From: Candidatus Sumerlaeota bacterium
GTDB lineage: Bacteria > Sumerlaeota > Sumerlaeia > JADFCT01
Assembly (NCBI GenBank): GCA_026398575.1
Contig: JAPLSP010000723.1
Location: 1-12,365, forward strand
Direction of reading: 5' to 3'
DNA length: 12,365 bases
The notes below the pieces were generated by a model that worked only from the letters and a program-made list of their open reading frames with translations, was not told where the DNA came from and did not search any database. A program made the translations under genes and the position numbers. This document shows, piece after piece, positions 6,698 to 12,365 of this stretch. The stretch's first letter is position 1; the number at the start of each line of letters is the position of its first letter.

Positions 6698-7569
6698 AAG
6701 AGAGATTTCGAATCCGCTTGAATCCTGACGGCACGCTGAATCCCGATTGCATTCAGGAGGCCGGTCAGGTTTGGGTCAAGCACTGGCTGCAAGAGCGCCT
6801 GAGTGGATTCGATCCCTATTTTCCGATTGACCACAGATATGGGGGCGATCCGGAAGCGCTGGTCGCGGCATTCCTGCGCGACATGGGGTCGGGGCATGTT
6901 TCTTTCGAGCTAATCTCACGCGTAGTTTTGGATTTGCTCAAATCCGCGTTTTCAATTGAACGTAAGAAGAAAGCGGCGCCTTGGCTCGAAAACACCTTGC
7001 GCCTGTGCCAGCAAGTGGTGTTGCCGATGACGAAGGATTGGTTCGTCAATCAGCTAAAGAGCCTGAGTGAAAATCCGGCACAATATGAAAAATCGCATGG
7101 CGGCTATGAAATCTCGAAGGAAATTTTGTATGCGGCAATACGCCAAGCGCCGGGCATTGAAGGTTCTTCCACTAGAGTCTGCTGGGAAAGGCTTCTTGAC
7201 GAAACAAAATATGCATCGCTTGCTTTGGCCGGGTTATTTTTGGATTTCCCTGGCAAGCTGACTTATTTAAAGCGCTGGTGGAAGGCGGGGGCGAAGACGC
7301 CCGAACAAGAACTGGATTATATGATTTATTCCGCGCTGCGCAGTGACCCTGACAAAGAAAAAATCCGGCGGGCGATTGCGGAGGCGAAGCGGCAATACCA
7401 ATATCCGGAGGATTTGGTGGAGCAGATTAACAAGGCATTGCAGTCAAATGGCATTAATGCTGTTTCTGACGCTATTGCTGCATGGTGCAGACGCACATCC
7501 AAGAGCTTCGATGCTTTGCGCAAAGCCGGTCATCAAACGCAGTTCCATAATTTTGCTCAGGCATTCTAA
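6682..7569 (+). CDS. Unrecognised 295-aa helical protein, second gene of KGGVGR operon
   Basis: ATG 6682 has a good ribosome-binding site, GGGAG about ten bases upstream, inside the end of the preceding gene (16-base overlap). The protein is soluble and mostly helical by appearance: no signal peptide, no membrane segment, many Trp/Tyr and Lys/Arg-Glu helices such as RRAIAEAKRQYQYPEDLV and EQINKALQSNG. Segments LALAGLFLDFPGKLTYLKRWW and ALRSDPDKEKIRRAI could form a repeat-like alpha solenoid, but no clear period is visible. No catalytic motif is apparent. The gene ends nine bases before the KGGVGR ATPase, whose AAGG ribosome-binding motif overlaps this gene's stop codon. It is probably a partner of that ATPase. 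Confidence 0.8.
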   Translation: MSKSVKERFRIRLNPDGTLNPDCIQEAGQVWVKHWLQERLSGFDPYFPIDHRYGGDPEALVAAFLRDMGSGHVSFELISRVVLDLLKSAFSIERKKKAAPWLENTLRLCQQVVLPMTKDWFVNQLKSLSENPAQYEKSHGGYEISKEILYAAIRQAPGIEGSSTRVCWERLLDETKYASLALAGLFLDFPGKLTYLKRWWKAGAKTPEQELDYMIYSALRSDPDKEKIRRAIAEAKRQYQYPEDLVEQINKALQSNGINAVSDAIAAWCRRTSKSFDALRKAGHQTQFHNFAQAF

Positions 7570-7578
7570 GGCGCGCGC

Positions 7579-9696
7579 ATGACCCAAGTAACGACATTCT
7601 ATTCCTTCAAAGGCGGAGTGGGGCGCACGATGGCGCTGGTCAATGTGGCGCATGTGCTGGCGCGCGATGGGTGGCGTGTGTTAATGGTGGACTTCGATCT
7701 CGAAGCGCCGGGGATGACGCAATTCTTCGCTGATGCCGTTCAGGCTGCGGTCAAAAAAAAGAAACTCAAAAAAGACTCGCTTCAGTTATTGATGGATACC
7801 AGCCGCCGATACCAGGATACGAACGGCGATAAGAAAAAGATTCCCTTGCTTTCCCTGCAGGACTACATCGTTCCAATTCCGTTACCTAAGAAATGGCTCC
7901 AGGTCAAGGCGGCTTACTCGCCGTATCTACAAGGGCGCCTGGATCTGATGCCGGCAACGTTGGACCCGGAAGAAGCCGTCTCTCCCGAAGGTCCGTCGGA
8001 GGACTATCTGAAACGGATAGATGAGCTGAATCTGACTTGGATCTTTTCCGATGAAGGCCCCAGGCACCGGTTTGGAGATTACGTTCGCCAGCATTTCATC
8101 AACGCCCGCTTCGAGGCGCCGGGCGATATTCTCTTCACCTTGCGCGAGCGCGTCAAAGCAGCTTATGACATCGTCCTTGTGGATTCTCGTACCGGACTGA
8201 ATGAAATATCCGGCCTCTGCATTGGCCCTATGAGCGACGGCCTTGTTATCTGCCTGGGACTGAATAAGCAGAATTTGGAAGGCACGCGCTATTTCATGCG
8301 CAAGGCGGGATTGTTTGATAAGGATAAGGCAAAGCCTTATGTGCTTGCAATTGGGCCTGTTCCGTCTTGGAGATCGAAGGAAGTTCAACCGCATATAAAG
8401 GACATTTCGGAAAAGCTGCAATCGAAGGAAATTGTTGAGATTCCATACCATCCGACGGCTGCTTTGGTTGAAACTATCTTTGTAACAGAGGAGCCTGATG
8501 ATCCAATTACAAAAGCTTATGAAAATCTTGCCCCACTAATTAGGCAGAAATTGTGCTTGCGTGATAAATTGATATGGGAGGATGACTTTAAAGAAATAGA
8601 ATCACTGAGAATATGGAACAAGCTTGGCGAAAATATCGCTGCAAGCTTGCCCAGTTACCGTCAGGAACCGTACATAAATATCAGTCCTAGCAAGGCATTT
8701 ACCTTCTTCCCCACTGCACATGTGCTTACGACATGCAAAACAGATACTAATGGGTTTAATGATGAATATCTTGAACAGTTGCCTCTTACAGCTGCAGCTG
8801 CTGCTTATCGCCTAAACTCAGAGCAACCATTCCGATTAGCTTGGAAGATTGCTAATAAGCACAGGAATTCTGCTAATTATAATTCCTTGGCAATGCGGCT
8901 TGTCTTTTTTCAATGCAGATTGTTTGGCCGTCTTCCTGATAATATTCAAATAAGGAAACTATACGAATCCTTTGAGGAACAATATCAAAGAGAGAGATCT
9001 GAAAGTCCGGTGTATGCTTATCAAGTCAAATCTATGTTGAATTTCCTGTATTTTGCCGTCGTTATGTCAAATCAGAAAATTATGAGCTTCTTGCCTAAGA
9101 AGGCAAGGAATGAGAAGATACTAGCATTCGCTAATATGGCATCCAATAAAGAGTACGCCAGTTTTCTTGGATTTAGGGTTTATAAGGATGCATTATTTAG
9201 GCAACATTCTCGAGATTGGATTAATGCGCAATTGCTAGACCATTCTCTAGAATTAATTTATACTCTTTCATTCGCAAATCCGAAATTTAGAGCTTCCAGT
9301 AAATTATATCATTGTATTGCTGAAAGCACAGCACCTGTATTAGTTCGTAATTTTTCAGAAATTCCGATTTTCAATTCCGTTTCTACAGGGTTCAAGGCTA
9401 TTCCTATCCCTCGCGTGCATCACATTAGAGCGTATTCCAACCTGTTTGGTTTTTGGCCTGAGGTTCATATTGCAGCGGCAGTGGCAATTGTCAAAGGCAA
9501 GAAAGCCGTCGAGGAAGTCATTAGCTGGCTGACACTGGCAAAAATTGTCTATGGTTATGCCTGGCGTGTTCTTGTGGATTGGCGGCATTTGAAGAACGTC
9601 AAGGATCATCCTCGATTTATCGAATTTCTAAAGGCGGAAGACGAGGAGATCAACAAAATCGAATCCATGATTGACAATGGAACTTATCCGCTTTAA
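7579..9696 (+). CDS. KGGVGR-motif ParA/MinD-like ATPase with unknown C-terminal half
   Basis: A 705-aa protein starting at ATG 7579 (AAGG eight bases upstream). Residues 1 to about 350 form a SIMIBI-class ATPase. The deviant Walker A TFYSFKGGVGRTMALVNVA keeps the signature lysine (Lys11) but has Arg16 in place of the invariant P-loop Lys. VLMVDFDLEAPG supplies the A' Asp, and YDIVLVDSRTGLNE is the Walker B/switch II equivalent. KGGVGR variants occur in signalling and conflict systems rather than in plasmid partition, often with TIR, TPR or caspase-like partners. An insertion with Lys-rich KKKKLKKD (near 7750-7775) follows the A' motif. The C-terminal half (about 350-705) is helical, matches no family I recognise, and is much more AT-rich than the first half. 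Likely the NTP-dependent switch of the four-gene operon; no partition site or ParB-like partner is seen. Confidence 0.88.
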   Translation: MTQVTTFYSFKGGVGRTMALVNVAHVLARDGWRVLMVDFDLEAPGMTQFFADAVQAAVKKKKLKKDSLQLLMDTSRRYQDTNGDKKKIPLLSLQDYIVPIPLPKKWLQVKAAYSPYLQGRLDLMPATLDPEEAVSPEGPSEDYLKRIDELNLTWIFSDEGPRHRFGDYVRQHFINARFEAPGDILFTLRERVKAAYDIVLVDSRTGLNEISGLCIGPMSDGLVICLGLNKQNLEGTRYFMRKAGLFDKDKAKPYVLAIGPVPSWRSKEVQPHIKDISEKLQSKEIVEIPYHPTAALVETIFVTEEPDDPITKAYENLAPLIRQKLCLRDKLIWEDDFKEIESLRIWNKLGENIAASLPSYRQEPYINISPSKAFTFFPTAHVLTTCKTDTNGFNDEYLEQLPLTAAAAAYRLNSEQPFRLAWKIANKHRNSANYNSLAMRLVFFQCRLFGRLPDNIQIRKLYESFEEQYQRERSESPVYAYQVKSMLNFLYFAVVMSNQKIMSFLPKKARNEKILAFANMASNKEYASFLGFRVYKDALFRQHSRDWINAQLLDHSLELIYTLSFANPKFRASSKLYHCIAESTAPVLVRNFSEIPIFNSVSTGFKAIPIPRVHHIRAYSNLFGFWPEVHIAAAVAIVKGKKAVEEVISWLTLAKIVYGYAWRVLVDWRHLKNVKDHPRFIEFLKAEDEEINKIESMIDNGTYPL

Positions 9697-9713
9697 TATA
9701 AAGTCCCACTAAC

Positions 9714-11288
9714 ATGAAAAAATTTTTCAACGTCGCAGGGCCGTGCTTTCCGAATGAGCACTACATGCTCCCGGCGCAGGCTCGTTGTCCGGCATTGATG
9801 CCGCTGGTCGAGCAGAAAACTTATTTCTGCATCCATGCGCCTCGCCAAACCGGCAAGACGACGATGGTCAAGGATTTTGTCCGCGAACTCAACGCCGGAG
9901 GCCGGTATCACGGGATGTATTGCTCGCTCGAGACGGCACAGGGAATCGCGGACGAGGCCGCGGGCATAACATGCATCCTTGATATTCTGGATCGCTATTG
10001 CTCGAATCTCCCCGCTCTCAAAGGAAAAGTATCATATCAAGAATTCAAAGACACGCCTCCTCGCAATGCCGTTAGCCGGATGTTAGCGCAGCTTTGCGAG
10101 CGTTTGGATAAGCCTCTCGTACTCATGTTCGACGAAGCCGATTGCCTGGCCGGGCCGACGCTCATTTCATTCTTACGGCAGCTGCGCGAAGGCTACGTCA
10201 ACCGCGACACGACGCCATTTGTGCATTCGCTGGCGCTGATCGGCCTTACCAACATCCGCGACTATAAAGGCCAAATTCGCAAAGACAGCGAGACGCTGCG
10301 CAGCGCCAGCCCGTTCAATATTGTCACCAGCGCGATGACCATACGTAATTTTACTTGTGAAGAAGTCGCCGCGCTTTATGCTCAGCACACCGAAGCGACG
10401 AGACAGGTTTTTCCCGAGCAAGTCGTGAATGAAGTTTTTCGGGTTACGTGCGGACAGCCTTATTTAGTCAACGCCATTGCGCGCGAAATCGTGGAGAATA
10501 TTTTGGAGCGGGATGAAAAACGCCCCATTCTGCTGAAACACGTCGAACAAGCAACTCAGACGCTTATCCTTAACCGCGTCACACACATAGACAGCCTGAT
10601 GGAACGCCTTCGCGAGGACCGCATCCGCCGCATCATCGAGCCGATGATCACCGGCGAGGAAAGAAAAACGGACCCCTTGGAAGATGATTTCCAGTATGTG
10701 TCGGACCTGGGGCTGATTAAACTCGAAGGCGGCGCGCTCAAGCCAGCAAATCCCATTTACGGCGAAGTTATCTTGCGCACGTTGAATTTCCGCATTCAGC
10801 ATGCGTTCGACGAGGGGCAATATCCTTTCGCGATGCCGCGCTATGTGGAAGGCGGGCGCATTAATATGCGGATGTTGTTCGGCGAGTTCCAGCAGTTCTG
10901 GCGCATGAACAGTGAAATTTGGGATGACATTGTCCTCTATAAGGAAGCCGCGCCGCACCTCATCATGACCGGTTTTTTGCAGCGCGTGGTGAACGCGCAA
11001 GGCAGCATCTCGCGCGAATTTGCCGCCGGGCGTGGACGCATGGATTTATGCATCCATTTCAGCGGCGTGGCCTATCCCATCGAATTGAAGGTGATTCGCG
11101 CAGGCCAGAATCCGGGGCAAATCACTGATAAAGGCATCGAACAAATCCACGGCTACATGAACACCGTCGGAACGCGCGAGGGATGGCTCGTGCTCTTCGA
11201 TCAACGCCCCGGCATCTCGTGGGATGACAGAATATTCTGGCGCGAACGCGAGCATTCCGGGGCGGTCATTCATTGTGTGGGATGTTAA
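9714..11288 (+). CDS. AAA ATPase with C-terminal PD-(D/E)XK nuclease-like domain
   Basis: A 524-aa protein beginning 17 bases after the KGGVGR gene, with no clear Shine-Dalgarno. The opening FNVAGPCFPNEHYMLPAQAR and Walker A HAPRQTGKTT (41-50), with Walker B LVLMFDEADC (Asp140, Glu141), mark the AAA_35/ORC-CDC6-like group of bacterial STAND-related ATPases; a winged-helix-like region follows. The C-terminal part (about 385-524) has the PD-(D/E)XK core: GRGRMDL with Asp444, then IELK with Glu457 and Lys459, then EQIHGYM with Gln477. All key residues are present, so nuclease activity is possible. Such AAA plus PD-(D/E)XK fusions are common, often multicopy and stand-alone in bacterial genomes and their role is poorly known; thus membership in the operon rests on spacing alone. 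No membrane segment is seen. Confidence 0.88.
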   Translation: MKKFFNVAGPCFPNEHYMLPAQARCPALMPLVEQKTYFCIHAPRQTGKTTMVKDFVRELNAGGRYHGMYCSLETAQGIADEAAGITCILDILDRYCSNLPALKGKVSYQEFKDTPPRNAVSRMLAQLCERLDKPLVLMFDEADCLAGPTLISFLRQLREGYVNRDTTPFVHSLALIGLTNIRDYKGQIRKDSETLRSASPFNIVTSAMTIRNFTCEEVAALYAQHTEATRQVFPEQVVNEVFRVTCGQPYLVNAIAREIVENILERDEKRPILLKHVEQATQTLILNRVTHIDSLMERLREDRIRRIIEPMITGEERKTDPLEDDFQYVSDLGLIKLEGGALKPANPIYGEVILRTLNFRIQHAFDEGQYPFAMPRYVEGGRINMRMLFGEFQQFWRMNSEIWDDIVLYKEAAPHLIMTGFLQRVVNAQGSISREFAAGRGRMDLCIHFSGVAYPIELKVIRAGQNPGQITDKGIEQIHGYMNTVGTREGWLVLFDQRPGISWDDRIFWREREHSGAVIHCVGC

Positions 11289-11317
11289 GAATTCGGAATG
11301 CGGAAGGGAAAAGAGAA

Positions 11318-12250
11318 ATGCCCAGTTGTTTGGTTCATAGACGCATGCAATTGACGGCGGCGGTAGTATTGCTGCTGTGCCAAATTTTGTGGATTCATGA
11401 AAAAGCAGACGCGCAACAGCCGACAACGAATGGAATCGCCCTGCGACTCGACGCTTCGGATATCAACGGCGACGGTAAATCGGACGCGGGCGAACCCGCT
11501 GACGGCGCTTCGGTCGAAAACTGGAAAAGCGCCTCCGGCGCGGACGGGGCGGGCGGCGGCGTTTCGCAATCGGCCAAGAATATGCAGCCTGTCTATCGCG
11601 CCAAGGCGATCAACGGTAAGCCGGCGCTCGAGTTCGACGGCGCCAGCAAATACATGGAACGCCAGGGGGCCAATCTTCAGGCTTGCGAGATTTTTGCCGT
11701 CGTGACGGTGGGCAAAGGCGCGCCGGGATTGACTGGCGTGCTTTCCAATGGACGCGATCAGCTGAACATTCGCCGCAACAGCGACGCAACATATCGCGGA
11801 AACGCCAACACGGACGGCAATGACTTCGTCCATGGCGGCGGCGAATTGCGCATCAATGGCGCAAAAACAGACGACTGCGCGCCCGATGTTCCCCATATCA
11901 TTGACGCCATTTCTCCCGATGCGAATACTTATGATTCGCTGCAGCTATCCACGCTGAATCATAATCGCTACTGGAAAGGCCTGGTGGCCGAGATCATCAT
12001 TTACAATCGCGCGCTCAGCGTGCAGGAGCGCGATGGCGTCATGAGCTACCTCAAGCAAAAATATGGCGTCTCCATTGTCGCCAACACCGCGAATGCGCCG
12101 ACTTCGCCCTCGCCGCGCGCCAAGGCAGCCCCCAAGACCGGCGCCGCTCAAGCCGCCAAGCCCACGCCCGCGCCCACGCCCGCGCGCGACATGTCAAAGT
12201 TCTCCGCCTTCAGCGCCCCTCGAAAATCCGACGCGGAACTGAGCCATTAA
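11318..12250 (+). CDS. Secreted LamG-like (concanavalin-fold) protein
   Basis: I start at ATG 11318, which has GAG/AAGAG four to seven bases upstream; an in-frame ATG at 11273 would overlap the AAA gene and lacks such a site. The 310-aa product has a Sec signal peptide (about residues 11-32, hydrophobic LTAAVVLLLCQIL, cleavage after AxA-type ADA) and then a LamG/concanavalin-like fold. IALRLDASDINGDGKSDAGE (40-59) includes the calcium-loop pattern D-x-N-x-D-G (Asp48, Asn50, Asp52, Gly53), GKPALEFDGASKYM follows, and the C-terminal motif AEIIIYNRALSVQERDGV plus YLKQKYGV closes the domain. The last 55 or so residues are Pro/Ala/Lys-rich and probably disordered. Such domains bind carbohydrate or other surfaces outside the cell. 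The gene lies 29 bases after the AAA gene but its exported product suggests that it is unrelated to the operon's function. Confidence 0.87.
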   Translation: MPSCLVHRRMQLTAAVVLLLCQILWIHEKADAQQPTTNGIALRLDASDINGDGKSDAGEPADGASVENWKSASGADGAGGGVSQSAKNMQPVYRAKAINGKPALEFDGASKYMERQGANLQACEIFAVVTVGKGAPGLTGVLSNGRDQLNIRRNSDATYRGNANTDGNDFVHGGGELRINGAKTDDCAPDVPHIIDAISPDANTYDSLQLSTLNHNRYWKGLVAEIIIYNRALSVQERDGVMSYLKQKYGVSIVANTANAPTSPSPRAKAAPKTGAAQAAKPTPAPTPARDMSKFSAFSAPRKSDAELSH

Positions 12251-12281
12251 CAGAGTAAAAAAAGGATCTATCCCGCTTGGC

Positions 12282-12365
12282 GCCGAATGGTAGGCCGTTC
12301 CGCTCCGTCGGACGGCCTTGGCGCGCGATGGCCGTCCGACGGAGCGGAACGGCCTACCATTCGGC
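12282..12365. repeat. Perfect 36-bp inverted repeat with 12-bp loop
   Basis: The arms at 12282-12317 and 12330-12365 are exact reverse complements (36 of 36), separated by TTGGCGCGCGAT. The window ends at the last base of the second arm, so the palindrome may continue. The first arm begins GCCGAATGGTAGG. No poly-T tract is visible, so a classical terminator is not shown, although the structure could stop transcription of the LamG gene. Perfect long intergenic palindromes of this kind are usually dispersed REP/MITE-like repeats. Confidence 0.92.

Noticed and set aside
7750..7780. A-rich run with a dnaX-like A-AAA-AAG slippery heptamer in the KGGVGR gene
   Set aside because: The -1 frame closes within about 25 codons and no second product is suggested; the Lys-rich loop explains the sequence.
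7579..9696. Plasmid or chromosome partition ParA
   Set aside because: The KGGVGR variant P-loop, the large extra C-terminal half and the absence of a ParB gene or centromere-like repeats argue against partition.
1..12365. CRISPR arrays, tRNA or rRNA genes
   Set aside because: No regularly spaced direct repeats and no tRNA- or rRNA-like segments were seen by eye in any intergenic region.

Overview
This is a 12.4 kb stretch of about 50-55% GC bacterial DNA with the look of an accessory or conflict-type island. No rRNA, tRNA, CRISPR array or phage gene is visible. The organism cannot be named with confidence. The secreted LamG-like protein with an Asp-Asn-Asp-Gly calcium-loop motif, the perfect intergenic palindrome and the mixed defence-like gene content would fit an uncultured member of the Planctomycetes/Verrucomicrobia-like or related deep lineages (low confidence). 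Both ends lie in probable repeats (an IS5-type transposase tail on the left, a perfect 36-bp inverted repeat on the right), as expected for a whole contig broken at repeats.

Left block (1-3471). The last 43 codons of an IS5-family transposase run rightward and stop 3 bp from the end of a leftward operon. Read from its promoter, that operon encodes a DUF4160-type small protein, a 106-aa unknown protein overlapping it by 20 nt, and, 6 bp on, an 895-aa TIR-like/TPR-repeat protein. The promoter (TTGACG, 18 bp, CATAAT) carries an almost perfect 18-bp palindrome that fills the -35/-10 spacer exactly, a good candidate operator.

Middle (3555-5705). A rightward ABC-F type twin-ATPase (translation factor/ribosome-protection class) has a Gly/Ala/Ser-rich linker and a C-terminal coiled coil. 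It diverges from the TIR operon.

Right block (5801-11288). Four tightly packed rightward genes look like one operon: two unrecognised proteins of about 300 aa (overlapping by 16 nt), a 705-aa ParA/MinD-like ATPase with the deviant KGGVGR P-loop and an AT-rich unknown C-terminal half, and a 524-aa AAA ATPase fused to a PD-(D/E)XK nuclease-like domain. Their co-occurrence with a TIR-TPR protein suggests an NTP-dependent conflict (defence or cell-suicide) locus. This is an inference; no function is proven by the sequence. The block is followed by a secreted LamG-like protein (11318-12250) and the terminal palindrome (12282-12365).
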